Assembly (NCBI RefSeq): GCF_017357825.1
Contig: NZ_CP046072.1
Span: forward strand, 2,294,001 to 2,358,000
Length of the DNA: 64,000 nt
From: Sulfurimonas aquatica
GTDB lineage: Bacteria > Campylobacterota > Campylobacteria > Campylobacterales > Sulfurimonadaceae
Direction of reading: 5' to 3'
The notes beneath the pieces were generated by a model, which saw nothing but the letters and a program-made list of their open reading frames with translations, made no database searches and was not told the origin of the DNA. Each line of letters starts with the position of its first letter. Position 1 is the first letter of the stretch. The position numbers and the translations under genes are program-made. Positions 8,702 to 17,896 of this stretch are shown piece after piece.

Positions 8702-9844
8702 TTATTTAAGACTTTTGGCACAGATATAGGCACTTGAAAATGCCCATTGGAAGTTGTAACCTCCAAGTTCTCCGGTAACATCGGCAACTTCACCTATAAA
8801 ATAAAGCCCTTTTATACTTTTTGACTCTAAAGTTTCTTTATTTAACTCTAAAAGACTCACTCCACCACGACTTACTTCTGCTTTTGTAAAACCAAAGTTT
8901 CCAGCTGGGGAGAAGCTGTAACTATGTAATAGCTTCAACTTAACAGTATCTTCTTTAGTGAGTTTTTTACACTCTTTATCGTCAACATCTACTGCCTTTA
9001 GAAGTGCTTTTGAGAGTCTTTTTGGAAGATTTATTACAGAACTTACAAGTTTTTTACTTCCTGTGACTAACTCTATTATATTCTTATCTGGCAAAAAATC
9101 TATACTTAGTTCACCCTTTTTCCAGTATAGCGAAGCAGATAAAACAGCAGGTCCACTTATACCTTTATGCGCAAAGAGCATCTCTTCACGTAAAACCTTA
9201 TCATCTACCTTTATATGCACATAACAACTTAGTCCACTTAGTTCTCTCATCCAAAACTGCTCTTTTTGGACAGTTAAACCAACAAGCGCGGGAGTAAACT
9301 CTTTTGTTTGGATATTAAAACTTTTAGCAATCTCGAGTCCTATTTCACTAGCCCCAAGAGTTCTAAAGCTCTTCCCACCTGTCGCTACGACAACGTTTTT
9401 TGCTTTATATATCTCTTTATTAGTTTTTATTTGAAATATCTCTTCATCTTTAGCAACTGAGATAATTTCATTGTTTAGAATGATTTCACTGTTTTTAGAC
9501 TCTTTTTTTAGGACTTCTATTATATCATCAGAACTATGTTGACAAAAATAGTAACGCCCTTTTCTAAGTTCCAACTCCACCCTATTTCTATCTAAAAACT
9601 TAAGCAAGTCATCTTTTGAGAACCTCTTAAGTGCATAAGAGACATACTCACTATCACCATCAAAATTATCTACCGATAGACTTTGGTTAGTGATATTGCA
9701 CTTTCCCCCACCAGAAATTTTCAACTTTTTTGCCACTCTATCATTTACATCCAAAATTGCAACAGATTTTTTCTTACTTAAATTGGCTGCGCACATAAGG
9801 CCACTTGCCCCAGCGCCAAGTATCATCACATCATATATTTTCAT
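8702..9844 (-). CDS. HI0933/YhiN-family FAD-dependent oxidoreductase
   Basis: A 380-residue flavoprotein of the HI0933 (YhiN, BaiN-like) family. The FAD-binding GAGASG is at residues 10-15, the family signature KKLKISGGGKCNITN follows near residue 41, and the second FAD motif GEVADVTGELGGYN lies near the C-terminus. The reaction is not established for most members. The -10 TATAAT ends only six bases before the ATG and no ribosome binding site is visible, so the mRNA should be leaderless. It is divergent from rimO. Confidence 0.86.
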   Translation of the reverse strand: MKIYDVMILGAGASGLMCAANLSKKKSVAILDVNDRVAKKLKISGGGKCNITNQSLSVDNFDGDSEYVSYALKRFSKDDLLKFLDRNRVELELRKGRYYFCQHSSDDIIEVLKKESKNSEIILNNEIISVAKDEEIFQIKTNKEIYKAKNVVVATGGKSFRTLGASEIGLEIAKSFNIQTKEFTPALVGLTVQKEQFWMRELSGLSCYVHIKVDDKVLREEMLFAHKGISGPAVLSASLYWKKGELSIDFLPDKNIIELVTGSKKLVSSVINLPKRLSKALLKAVDVDDKECKKLTKEDTVKLKLLHSYSFSPAGNFGFTKAEVSRGGVSLLELNKETLESKSIKGLYFIGEVADVTGELGGYNFQWAFSSAYICAKSLK

Positions 9845-9850
9845 GCTTTA

Positions 9851-9856
9851 ATTATA
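9851..9856 (-). promoter_or_regulatory. -10 box giving a leaderless mRNA
   Basis: TATAAT read leftward, six bases before the flavoprotein ATG at 9844. The predicted transcription start coincides with the A of the start codon. Confidence 0.55.
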
Positions 9857-9871
9857 CTATGATAAATTAGG

Positions 9872-9877
9872 TATAAT
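9872..9877 (+). promoter_or_regulatory. -10 box of the rimO-tilS unit
   Basis: GGTATAAT upstream of rimO, giving a predicted leader of ~20 bases containing a weak AGAAG site. It lies back to back with the leftward promoter at 9851. Confidence 0.5.
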
Positions 9878-9903
9878 ACGAAAAATATTTATAAAGAAGA
9901 AAT

Positions 9904-11217
9904 ATGAGCAATAAACTCCACATAGTCTCTCTTGGATGTACTAAAAACCTTGTCGACACAGAAGTAATGATGGGAAAACTTCAAAACTTTGAACTCACAG
10001 ACAATAATGAAGACGCCGATGTTATTATCGTAAATACTTGTGGTTTTATAGACGCGGCAAAAGAGGAATCAATAAATACCGTTCTTTCTCTTCATGATGC
10101 AAGAAAAGAGGACTCTTTGCTAGTTATGGCCGGTTGTTTAAGCGAACGCTACCAAGATGACTTAATGGAGCAGATTCCAGAGGTGGATATCTTTACCGGC
10201 GTTGGTGACTATGACAAAATAGATGAACTTTTAGTTGAGAAAAAGAGTCGTTTTTCAGATCAAGTCTATCTTATAGACGGAGCTGAACGAGTTGTAACAG
10301 GTTCAACTTATCATGCATATATCAAGCTTTCAGAAGGGTGTAATCAAAAGTGTAGTTTTTGTGCTATACCCTCTTTTAAAGGTAAGTTAAACTCACGTAA
10401 CCTAGACTCTATTGCTAGTGAAGTTGAAGGACTTGTAAAAAAAGGATATTATGATTTTTCTTTTGTATCCCAGGACTCAAGCTCTTACCTTCGTGATCAA
10501 AATATCAAAGATGGGCTTTCACTTCTTATTCAGAGAATAGAACTTATTGAGGGTGTAAAATCTGCTAGAATTCTCTACCTTTATCCATCAACAACAAGTA
10601 TGGCACTTCTGAAAAACATAGCAAAAAGTGAAATCTTCCACAACTACTTTGATATGCCTATCCAGCATATTAATGATGATATGTTACGTTTAATGAAACG
10701 CGGATTTGGTAAAGATAAAACAGTTGAACTACTTAACTTTATGAGAAGTCTTCCGAACTCTTTTGTTCGTACAAGCTTTATAGTTGGTCATCCCAATGAA
10801 ACGCAGGAGATGTTTGATGAAATGTGCGAGTTTGCAAAAACTTTCGGATTTGACCGCGTAAATGTATTTTCATACTCCGATGAAGAAACTACGTCAGCTT
10901 ATGATTTGAGCGATAAAATATCTGATGAAGTAAAAGCAGAACGCGCGCAGATCTTAGGAGATATTGTTTCAGAGCTAACTCGTGAGTCTTTGAGAGCGGA
11001 CATAGGCAAAGAGTTTGATATTGTCATAGATAGTGAGAGTGATGAGCATGAGTATCTACTAAGCGCGAGAAAGCTTATATGGGCTCCTGAGATAGATGGT
11101 GAAATTTATGTAAACGATAGAACTAAAGATGAAGATTTAGAGTTTACAAAAATATACAAGGCTAAAATCACTGAGTTAGTGGGTAATATATTAACCGCTA
11201 CTGTAGATAATGCTTGA
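9904..11217 (+). CDS. rimO: Ribosomal protein S12 methylthiotransferase RimO
   Basis: Radical-SAM methylthiotransferase that adds a methylthio group to an Asp of ribosomal protein S12. The 437 residues show an N-terminal UPF0004 domain (HIVSLGCTKNLVDTE, then VNTCGF and AGCLSERY cysteines binding one 4Fe-4S cluster), a radical-SAM core with CNQKCSFC near residue 148, and a C-terminal TRAM domain. SLGCTKN and CSFCAIPSF.G distinguish RimO from MiaB. The stop overlaps tilS by 8 bases, so the two are translationally coupled. Confidence 0.95.
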   Translation: MSNKLHIVSLGCTKNLVDTEVMMGKLQNFELTDNNEDADVIIVNTCGFIDAAKEESINTVLSLHDARKEDSLLVMAGCLSERYQDDLMEQIPEVDIFTGVGDYDKIDELLVEKKSRFSDQVYLIDGAERVVTGSTYHAYIKLSEGCNQKCSFCAIPSFKGKLNSRNLDSIASEVEGLVKKGYYDFSFVSQDSSSYLRDQNIKDGLSLLIQRIELIEGVKSARILYLYPSTTSMALLKNIAKSEIFHNYFDMPIQHINDDMLRLMKRGFGKDKTVELLNFMRSLPNSFVRTSFIVGHPNETQEMFDEMCEFAKTFGFDRVNVFSYSDEETTSAYDLSDKISDEVKAERAQILGDIVSELTRESLRADIGKEFDIVIDSESDEHEYLLSARKLIWAPEIDGEIYVNDRTKDEDLEFTKIYKAKITELVGNILTATVDNA

Positions 11218-12205
11218 GAATAGTTCACTCAAACTTCTAAAAGAGTCCAAAAACCTCCTTGCCTTCTCGGCAGGAGTAGACTCAACCGCCTTACTCTTTT
11301 TACTCCTAGAAAATAATATAAAATTTGACATTGCAATTGTAAACTATGGAGTGCGCTTACAAAGTGAAGATGAAGTAGCTTATGCTCAAAAGCTTGCAAG
11401 TAAATATAATTTTAAATGCCATCTACTTAAAGCGAAGAAGATAGACTCTAACTTTGAAGCAAAAGCCAGAAACCTGCGTTATGACTTTTTTGAAGAACTT
11501 ATTAAAAAACATAATTATCAAAACCTATTAACAGCACATCATCTAGGTGATAGATTTGAGTGGATGCTTATGCAGTTTTGCAAAGGTGCTGGCTGTGTAG
11601 AAATATCAGGTATGAAAAAACTTGATAAACGCCAAAACTATAATCTTCTCAGACCTCTTCTTCATTTAGATAAGCAAGAATTACTCAAATACTTAGAAGA
11701 TAATCAATTAAAATATTTTTTGGATGAGAGTAATTTAGATGAGAGCTACAAACGCAATGAGTTTAGACATAATTACTCCACTCCTCTTCTACATAAATAT
11801 CTTAGTGGGATTAAAAAAAGCTTTGAGTATATAGATGAGGACGTCAAGAGTTTAGTAAAAGACATAAAGATAAAGAGTATTAACGATTTTAATTATTTCA
11901 AATCAAGTGGCTCCAAACGCAGTGACATTCTTGCCATAGATAGGTATTTGAAATCAAAACTACACCTTACTACTGCTAGTGAAAAAGAGCTATTGAAAAA
12001 AGACAAAACTGTGATTATTAGTAGGAGATTTGTAGTAAATCAAGAGCATGGTTATGTTTTTATCGCTCCCTACATAAAAGCAAAAGAACTCTCAAAAGAA
12101 CTCAAAGAGAAGTTACGTTTACTTTGTATAGAGCCTAAATTACGAGGCTACTTAGCAACAGATTCTGAGGCGGTAGTGTTATTATCATCTTTAGAGTTAG
12201 AGTAA
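11210..12205 (+). CDS. tilS: tRNA(Ile)-lysidine synthetase
   Basis: Adds lysine to C34 of the tRNA-Ile with anticodon CAU, converting its codon specificity from AUG to AUA. The 331-residue protein starts with the PP-loop FSAGVDSTALL (family SGGxDS) and has the HHLGDRFEWML segment of the active site. The N-terminal catalytic domain is complete; the C-terminal part is short, as in other small TilS proteins. It overlaps rimO by 8 bases. Its last ~58 bases overlap tail-to-tail with the PilO-like gene on the other strand. Confidence 0.92.
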   Translation: MLENSSLKLLKESKNLLAFSAGVDSTALLFLLLENNIKFDIAIVNYGVRLQSEDEVAYAQKLASKYNFKCHLLKAKKIDSNFEAKARNLRYDFFEELIKKHNYQNLLTAHHLGDRFEWMLMQFCKGAGCVEISGMKKLDKRQNYNLLRPLLHLDKQELLKYLEDNQLKYFLDESNLDESYKRNEFRHNYSTPLLHKYLSGIKKSFEYIDEDVKSLVKDIKIKSINDFNYFKSSGSKRSDILAIDRYLKSKLHLTTASEKELLKKDKTVIISRRFVVNQEHGYVFIAPYIKAKELSKELKEKLRLLCIEPKLRGYLATDSEAVVLLSSLELE

Positions 12206-12708
12206 ACTTTCATTGTAAATGAAGACTTTATCATCTCGCCATCACGCTTAAAATCTATAGGAAAATCAACTCCCATAATCCAATCACTTTTATTTATAGA
12301 ATCTAAAAAATTATAAAAAGTTGCTGGCGAGCTTATTAAAGATGTTGTGTTTACTTCATAAACAGTGAACTCTTCTTCTTTAGCTACAGGATTAATTGGT
12401 GAGATACTTAAAGAGGAAAAATAGTTCTTATTCTGTTTCTCAAATCTTTGGGGATTAAATACAGTATCAAACGCTGTAATAATTTGCCTATTTTCACTTC
12501 GAAGATTTTTAAGGACATCTAAAGTTTCATCATGAAAATACTCATACTCTCTCAAGTCTATAGAAACTTTTTTAAGGTCTACTCTATTTATTCTATACTC
12601 TTTACCTGATGGAACCAACACAGCAAAAGAGAAGATAAGAACAAATACAAATAGTAAAGTAGAAAGTACTAAAAGATATATGTGTGGACGAGAAATACTA
12701 CTCTTCAT
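12148..12708 (-). CDS. PilO-like inner-membrane secretion/pilus protein
   Basis: About 186 residues: short cytoplasmic N-terminus, one membrane helix (residues ~10-32), then a periplasmic part with a coiled segment and a ferredoxin-like end, the PilO/GspM plan. Sequence identity to PilO is not obvious; the call rests on architecture and on following the PilN-like gene with an 11-base overlap. The ATG at 12708 has AGGAG seven bases upstream and is preferred to one at 12744. It probably links the platform to the secretin in a type II secretion or type IV pilus system. The 3' end runs 58 bases into tilS. Confidence 0.55.
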   Translation of the reverse strand: MKSSISRPHIYLLVLSTLLFVFVLIFSFAVLVPSGKEYRINRVDLKKVSIDLREYEYFHDETLDVLKNLRSENRQIITAFDTVFNPQRFEKQNKNYFSSLSISPINPVAKEEEFTVYEVNTTSLISSPATFYNFLDSINKSDWIMGVDFPIDFKRDGEMIKSSFTMKVYSNSKDDNNTTASESVAK

Positions 12709-13240
12709 AATCTTGCTCCTTATCATACTTAACTTCATCTTCATTCATATAATTCGTAGACATAAAACGAATCCATCCATTCTCTGCAGGATAAAAACTA
12801 CTATATGTTTTATGAAAAATCGAACGCAAGGGTGCTTGAAGCATAAAGTTATATACATCTTTATTTGGTGTAATACCATAGAGAATAAGGCCATTTTTAA
12901 GTAGTTGTGCCTCACTTAATGTAATTCTTAAAGGAACTAAGTCAAAAAGATTGCTTATTGAATCTTTTAAAACTGTATTTTGAGTATAAATTCTCTCAGC
13001 CACAATTTTCTGTTTTTCAATATATGCTATATCTACTTTCATCTTATCAAGTGAGACTTCTAATGCCTCTCTCTGCAAGAGTATATTCTTTTTATTTTCA
13101 TTAAACGAATAGTTCTTATAAAGTAAAAAAGCATATGTTGAAAAGAGCATAATGAGTGTAATAGTAAAAAAAGTAAGTAACAGTTGTACATCTTGAGTTA
13201 ATGCACTCTTTTTTCTAGGATTAATATAGCTAAATTTCAT
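12698..13240 (-). CDS. PilN-like inner-membrane protein
   Basis: A 180-residue bitopic protein with the PilN plan: a cytoplasmic start (MKFSYINPRKK), one membrane helix at ~22-44, a periplasmic coiled coil (~48-90) and a small C-terminal domain with LRITLSEAQLLKNGLILYG, similar in layout to the PilN fold where a helix leads into a strand. The ATG overlaps the stop of the preceding PilM-like frame (ATGA). With its neighbours it would form the inner-membrane platform of a pilus or type II secretion machine. Confidence 0.58.
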   Translation of the reverse strand: MKFSYINPRKKSALTQDVQLLLTFFTITLIMLFSTYAFLLYKNYSFNENKKNILLQREALEVSLDKMKVDIAYIEKQKIVAERIYTQNTVLKDSISNLFDLVPLRITLSEAQLLKNGLILYGITPNKDVYNFMLQAPLRSIFHKTYSSFYPAENGWIRFMSTNYMNEDEVKYDKEQDYEE

Positions 13241-13761
13241 ATACTTAGCTCCATTTTAACAAGCTCAAGCATCTCGCTATTCATATCTAATCGTCTTATG
13301 TATACATTTAAAAACATATCTTCTTCAAGGTATTTTTTTAAGTCAGAACTAACGCCAATCGAATCTGCTATATAGACATTCTCTATAAACTCACTATTAT
13401 ATTTGTTGTCAGAGTAGTAATTTCCTAAAGCATTTTTAATCAGAGAGAACCTTTCATAATCTTCATTTGAAATACTTTCCTCTTCATCTTCTGAATCGTT
13501 TTCTTCTTCACCGGCTTCATAAAACTCTTCTTCCAAATCTTTATGTTCAGAAAAATCTTCGATCTCCTCCAAAGAGTCCAAGTCTTCAATATCTCCAAAG
13601 GCTTCAAGGTCATCTAAATCATCATCAACATCAATATCTTCAAGGTCAATCCCCTCTTCTTCAAAGAATTCTAGTTCATTTTCACCTTCATTTTCATCTT
13701 GAGAGAGTAAAATTTCGTCATCTTCTAAATCACTTAAGTCTAAATACTCAGCAAAAAGCAA
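13237..13761 (-). pseudogene. PilM-like protein, C-terminal part after a frameshift
   Basis: This frame has no ATG near its start; the only initiation codon is a TTG at 13761 with no clear ribosome binding site. It begins LFAEYLDLSDLEDD, then a very acidic stretch of ~90 residues rich in Asp and Glu, then a folded tail. The preceding frame ends a few bases upstream at a point where adding TA to the run ATATAA would join both frames into one ~344-residue protein of PilM size. I therefore read it as the second half of a broken or misread gene. Confidence 0.6.
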
Positions 13762-13771
13762 CTCATCATGC

Positions 13772-14272
13772 TTATATACTTAGAGATATAGATCCATCTT
13801 CAACAAGTAAGTACATAGCGATATGTGAAGATATTTTATCTTTAAAAAAATTATTCAAAATAACAAATGGAGAAAAAACAAAATCTAAACCAATTTTTTT
13901 AAACTTTTTTTCTAGTGTATAAAGTTCGCTTTTATGTGTATAGAATGTCCATTTATCATTAAAGGATTTTGACTCACAGGCATCTATATCATAGTAATAA
14001 TAAGAGAGACGATTTTTTTCACATGTAGGTATAGAACCTTGTTCTTTTGAAGAGTCTATGATAGAAATGTAATAATAGGGTGTCTCTTTAGTGAACTTAG
14101 ATATAAACTCTAGCATTTCTGAAGTAATATCAGTTTCTTCATAACTATTTTGCGAACTATTTTTTACAGTTCCATTAGAAAACTCTTCTATATATATCTC
14201 AGTATTAGTTCTAGAAACAATAATGTTGACAAATACTTTAATGTATAAAGCTTCAAAGAGTTTTGTTAACAC
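13772..14272 (-). pseudogene. PilM-like protein, N-terminal part ending at a frameshift
   Basis: A 166-residue frame starting with GTG at 14272, one base into the stop of the xer gene (TAGTG). It resembles the N-terminal half of PilM-like actin-fold platform proteins and stops just after MYLLVEDGSISLSI, where such proteins normally continue into the next strand. The continuation YKHDELLFAEYLDL is found in the next frame. Identification as PilM rests on position before PilN/PilO-like genes and on fold-like layout, not on strong motifs. Confidence 0.55.
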
Positions 14273-15144
14273 TACTCATCCACCCCGCAAAGTGGATGTG
14301 CTTTGTTATAATTTTGCTGTTTCAATGCACTACCTAGTTTAGTATATATTTGTGTTGTAGCCATAGAAGAGTGCCCCAACAATTCACCAACATCTACTAT
14401 GGGAGCTCCACCATTTAAAAGCGAAGTTGCATAAGAGTGACGTAGCTGATGTGGTGTCACTTTAAGTGAGACATTTCTAAAGACTTTAGTTACGATATAT
14501 CTTAGACTATTTTCGCTTAATTTTTCGCTATTTTTCTCAAAAAGGAATTTTTTTGCACTTATAGTTGTCAAATACTCATCGATTAACAATTTTGTTGAGT
14601 TCATAAGAGGAATGTCACGTTGTTTATTACCTTTTCCTATAACTCGTATCCACTCATCTCCTATATCTTCAAGTTTCAGTGATGAGAGTTCAGATATACG
14701 TAGTCCCGCTGTATAGAGTATCGTGACAATTAATCTCTCTTGTAGTTTTGCATTTTGTAATGCCTCTAAAATATGTTCATGTGAAACTGGTTTTGGCAGA
14801 GTTTTTGCCACCTTTACACTGTCATTTGAATTTAGAACTATATTTAAACCATTATCACCTAAAAAAGAGACAAAACTTCTTATTGCACTTAGTTTTTTAC
14901 TAATTGTTTTGGAATTTAAACCCGAAATATGAATCCTATATGGCATAAGATTAAATATAACAACATCCTTATCTTCAATTATCTCAATGAAGTTTAAGCC
15001 CTCTTTTATCGATTCATCATAACTTTTTATAGTAAGTTCAGAGTAACCGCGATGCTGCTCAATATATTCTAAGAACTCAACTCTTTTTTTATTTAGTAAC
15101 TTTTTCAAGGAGCTTCTCAAAATCATCATGATATTTAGCGGCAT
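14272..15144 (-). CDS. Tyrosine recombinase (XerC/D/H type)
   Basis: Site-specific recombinase with a SAM-like N-terminal DNA-binding domain and a C-terminal catalytic domain. Catalytic residues are visible: Arg in TAGLRISEL, Lys in GKGNKQR, His-x-x-Arg in HQLRHSYATSL, His in LLGHSSM, and the nucleophile Tyr in TTQIYTKLG. No phage genes are near, so a chromosome-dimer or housekeeping role is likelier than an integrase role. The first ATG gives 290 residues and a 56-base overlap with the upstream gene; a later TTG at about 15105 would remove most of it. Start uncertain. Confidence 0.85.
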   Translation of the reverse strand: MPLNIMMILRSSLKKLLNKKRVEFLEYIEQHRGYSELTIKSYDESIKEGLNFIEIIEDKDVVIFNLMPYRIHISGLNSKTISKKLSAIRSFVSFLGDNGLNIVLNSNDSVKVAKTLPKPVSHEHILEALQNAKLQERLIVTILYTAGLRISELSSLKLEDIGDEWIRVIGKGNKQRDIPLMNSTKLLIDEYLTTISAKKFLFEKNSEKLSENSLRYIVTKVFRNVSLKVTPHQLRHSYATSLLNGGAPIVDVGELLGHSSMATTQIYTKLGSALKQQNYNKAHPLCGVDE

Positions 15145-15544
15145 CTTCTACTAAGGTCTTATTAGTAATAATACTTGGAGCTAGTTTAACGTAGGAGTCT
15201 ATCACAACTTCACTCATCATTTTTATCCTTGCTCTATCTGCTTTAGAGATTGTATCTTTAGCAGCGATAATATTTATCTGAATCAAATACTCTTTTGCTT
15301 GATTTATATAATCAACATACAAGAGTGATGTTTTTGATTGTGCCATTATAGTTGAGGCCATACGGTTATAAACATCCTTACTAAAGGCTTCATTTGCTAA
15401 TTTATATGCCTCTTTATAATCACCAATTTCATAATAATACTTTGCTTGCATCGACTTTTCATAGGAAGGATTGATTAGAAAGTAGATTCCCATATTTACT
15501 ATCAATAGAAGTGCGAGTATAGGAAATAAATATTTATTTTTCAT
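15089..15544 (-). CDS. Membrane-anchored TPR-like protein of unknown function
   Basis: A 151-residue protein with one N-terminal membrane helix (residues ~5-23, [21 protein letters not shown]) and a helical remainder with a TPR-like unit (KYYYEIGDYKEAYKLANEAF). I do not recognise the family. It overlaps the DUF374 gene by 11 bases and the Xer frame by up to 56, so it sits inside the same operon. Confidence 0.6.
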   Translation of the reverse strand: MKNKYLFPILALLLIVNMGIYFLINPSYEKSMQAKYYYEIGDYKEAYKLANEAFSKDVYNRMASTIMAQSKTSLLYVDYINQAKEYLIQINIIAAKDTISKADRARIKMMSEVVIDSYVKLAPSIITNKTLVEDAAKYHDDFEKLLEKVTK

Positions 15545-16157
15545 TTTTGAGTAGCCCCTCTTGTATCAACTGTTTCGCTTCGTCTAGTTCCATCTCTGAG
15601 ACATCAATCATATCACTAATATAGTAGGAAATCAAGCCAAATGGTTTAGGAATAACAAACTTATCCCATGAATTAAGTTGCCAATATGAAGATGCCTTTA
15701 TTTCTACAAGTACAATTTTAACACCAGCTTTTTGAGCCATCACGACTATGCCATCCGCCACTTCATGGCGAGGCCCTTTTGGCCCATCTGGCGTTATACC
15801 TAAGTCATACCCATTTTTCAGCTCTTTTATGCCTCTAATCAAAGCGCGTGCACCATTTCTAGTACTAGAGCCCCTAATGCTCCCAAAACCAAAATGACTT
15901 AATGTTTTTGCTATGAGTGAACCATCGAAATGATCAGAAATGATAATTTTTACATTTGGATTTTTTTTATATTTTTTGTAAGCATAAGGTATCATCAGAA
16001 GTTCACCATGCCAGCATGCCATTATGAAATTTTCTTCAGGTAAACTCTCAGGTGCTACAAACTCTTTCTTATTGGTTAAATATAAAAGGCGGATAAATAA
16101 AGAGCCTATAAATGGAATCAAAATAAGGCCTAAAAAGCGAGAAGCTCTTTTAAGCAA
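15534..16157 (-). CDS. DUF374 lysophospholipid acyltransferase-like protein
   Basis: A 207-residue LPLAT-superfamily protein. The HxxxxD-type motif appears as [12 protein letters not shown], with later [14 protein letters not shown] and [12 protein letters not shown], the DUF374 signature. An N-terminal hydrophobic stretch suggests membrane association. It probably transfers an acyl chain to a lipid or lipid A-like acceptor; substrate unknown. It overlaps miaB by 8 bases. The order HP0268, miaB, DUF374 matches Helicobacter pylori HP0268-HP0270. Confidence 0.83.
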   Translation of the reverse strand: MLKRASRFLGLILIPFIGSLFIRLLYLTNKKEFVAPESLPEENFIMACWHGELLMIPYAYKKYKKNPNVKIIISDHFDGSLIAKTLSHFGFGSIRGSSTRNGARALIRGIKELKNGYDLGITPDGPKGPRHEVADGIVVMAQKAGVKIVLVEIKASSYWQLNSWDKFVIPKPFGLISYYISDMIDVSEMELDEAKQLIQEGLLKNEK

Positions 16158-17448
16158 GAATCTCGCCTGTTAAGATAGTTCTACCAATTTGCGTAATTTT
16201 CACATTTTCAAACGTACCAAGTAGCTCTTCAGAACCTTTGACTTTTATCACAATGTTGTTATCGCTTCTACCTGAAACATATCCATCACGTATAAGTGCC
16301 TCAAAATAAACTCTATAAGTCTTGCCAATAAGCTTGGCGTTTATCTCATCGTGAATCTCATTATTTAGCGTTTGTAAATAACTAAGTCTATCCGATGCCA
16401 CTTCACTATCGACTTCTTTAAAGTGTTCAGCCTCAGTTTCAGGACGAGGAGAGTATTTAAAAGAAAATATCTGATCAAATTTCACCTGTTTCATAACATC
16501 GATAGTATCAGCAAAATCTTCATCACTTTCACCAGGAAACGCGACAATTATATCTGTACTTATTGAAACTTCGGGACACTCGGTACGAAGTTTTTCAACG
16601 CGATTTAAAAACCACTCTTTTGTATATCCGCGTTTCATATCTTTTAGCACTTTAGTTGAGCCACTTTGCAGAGGCATATGCATTGATTTGCATATTTTAG
16701 GATTATGTGCAAACTCTTCTATAAACTCATCGTCCATATGAAATGGGTGAGGAGAAGTAAATCTAATGCGTTCTAGTCCCTCTATCTTTGAAAGTCTTCT
16801 TAGAAGTTCTGTAAAGTTTACCTTCTCTTGATCACCAGAAAATCGTCTTCCGTAGTTATTTACGTTTTGTCCAAGAAGAAAAATCTCCTTAGCGCCACCC
16901 TCAACTACTTTTTTAGCTTCTTGTATGATTAACGTATCTGGAATGGAAATCTCTTCACCACGTGTTTTTGGAACTATACAAAAAGTACACTTTTTATCAC
17001 AACCAATAGAGATATTTATATATGCTTTGTATGGAGACGTTCTGTAGTCATCAAAGGCAAATTCACTTTCATCGTAGTTAATATCGACTTCAACCGCTTT
17101 ATCTTTGTGTAAAACTTCGGTGATTCTAGAAACGTTTCTTGCTCCTAAAACAAAGTTAACGTAAGGAGCGCGTTTGATTATCTCTTCTCCAAGATGAGAA
17201 GCAGTACAACCACAAACGCCAATTTTGGCAGTGGGTTTTTTCTTTTTATTAAAGCCACCAAGCTCACTAAAGAGTTTATGGACTGGGCGTTCTCTAACTG
17301 AACACGTATTTATTAAAATTAGATCGGCATCTTGAAAGTCTTCAGTTGTTTCATATCCCTCTTTTTCACGAAGCTGAGCAATCATATGCTCAGAATCGCG
17401 AGAGTTCATTGCACAACCTAATGTTTCAATAAATAACTTTTTGCTCAT
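16150..17448 (-). CDS. miaB: tRNA-2-methylthio-N6-dimethylallyladenosine synthase MiaB
   Basis: Radical-SAM methylthiotransferase that converts i6A37 to ms2i6A37 in tRNAs reading UNN codons. The 432 residues show the MiaB start ([17 protein letters not shown]), NTCSVRE and GVCGC cysteines of the UPF0004 domain, the radical-SAM motif [11 protein letters not shown] and a C-terminal TRAM domain. It lies 9 bases after the HP0268 homologue and overlaps DUF374. Together with RimO at 9904 the window encodes both methylthiotransferases. Confidence 0.96.
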   Translation of the reverse strand: MSKKLFIETLGCAMNSRDSEHMIAQLREKEGYETTEDFQDADLILINTCSVRERPVHKLFSELGGFNKKKKPTAKIGVCGCTASHLGEEIIKRAPYVNFVLGARNVSRITEVLHKDKAVEVDINYDESEFAFDDYRTSPYKAYINISIGCDKKCTFCIVPKTRGEEISIPDTLIIQEAKKVVEGGAKEIFLLGQNVNNYGRRFSGDQEKVNFTELLRRLSKIEGLERIRFTSPHPFHMDDEFIEEFAHNPKICKSMHMPLQSGSTKVLKDMKRGYTKEWFLNRVEKLRTECPEVSISTDIIVAFPGESDEDFADTIDVMKQVKFDQIFSFKYSPRPETEAEHFKEVDSEVASDRLSYLQTLNNEIHDEINAKLIGKTYRVYFEALIRDGYVSGRSDNNIVIKVKGSEELLGTFENVKITQIGRTILTGEILA

Positions 17449-17457
17449 AATCTCTCT

Positions 17458-17703
17458 TTAGCTCATTATATGAACTTGGTACATATAATCATTATCTGAT
17501 AGACCAAATTTTACTTCACTCATATAAAAACTTTTTCCCATTGCTTCAAAATGATCTTGAAGAGATAGTAAATCTTTATGTGAGTTATCTCTATCAAAAT
17601 AGAAGATTACACTATCGTCTTTAGCCACTGTAGCTTCTATTTTAGCTAAATCAACTTTTTTTGCTTTTTCATCTATCTCTGTTCTTGCAAACTTTAAATC
17701 CAT
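17458..17703 (-). CDS. HP0268-family protein
   Basis: An 81-residue protein matching the Helicobacter HP0268 family: MDLKFARTE start, VIFYFDRDNSHKD in the middle and YQVHIMS end. HP0268 has an Smr-like fold with reported nicking endonuclease and RNase activity; the family is largely confined to Campylobacterota. It heads the operon leading into miaB and is divergent from nusA. Ribosome binding site AAGGA precedes the ATG. Confidence 0.82.
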   Translation of the reverse strand: MDLKFARTEIDEKAKKVDLAKIEATVAKDDSVIFYFDRDNSHKDLLSLQDHFEAMGKSFYMSEVKFGLSDNDYMYQVHIMS

Positions 17704-17789
17704 AATAATTCCTTGAGTCTATATATTGCAGACATTATATTCAAAAAGTCATAAATATTTGGTTAAAGCTGTTTTAATGACTTATTTGG

Positions 17790-17795
17790 TATAAT
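17790..17795 (+). promoter_or_regulatory. Extended -10 promoter of nusA
   Basis: TGG TATAAT forms an extended -10 box. Predicted start is near 17802, leaving a ~125-base leader before the nusA ATG. Confidence 0.55.
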
Positions 17796-17807
17796 TCCCT
17801 ACTTCAT

Positions 17808-17896
17808 AAGAAATCCCCCCAAAGCAGTTACTATTGTCAATTAAATTTTGGGAAGAACTTTACTCCTTTTTAGGCTAAGCAAAGTAGGAATTTCTT
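17808..17896 (+). promoter_or_regulatory. Structured leader of the nusA mRNA
   Basis: The predicted leader can close on itself. AAGAAA (17808-17813) plus TCC pair with GGA plus TTTCTT (17887-17896) around one bulged A. Inside, CCCAAA (17818-17823) pairs with TTTGGG (17847-17852), and ACTTT (17857-17861) with AAAGT (17881-17885). No long T run follows, so it is not a simple terminator. It could control nusA autogenously or be a small RNA; no known riboswitch motif is recognised. Confidence 0.4.

Noticed and set aside
13765-13785. Programmed ribosomal frameshift in the PilM-like gene
   Set aside because: No slippery heptamer such as AAAAAAG or downstream stem is present; a TA slip or sequence error is simpler.
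13467-13922. 151-residue open frame on the plus strand
   Set aside because: It is the complement of the acidic PilM-like coding stretch; its Leu/His-rich content mirrors Glu/Asp codons and it has no ribosome site.
14272-15144. Phage integrase or genomic-island marker
   Set aside because: No attachment site, tRNA or phage gene is adjacent; it lies inside a housekeeping operon, so a Xer-type role fits better.
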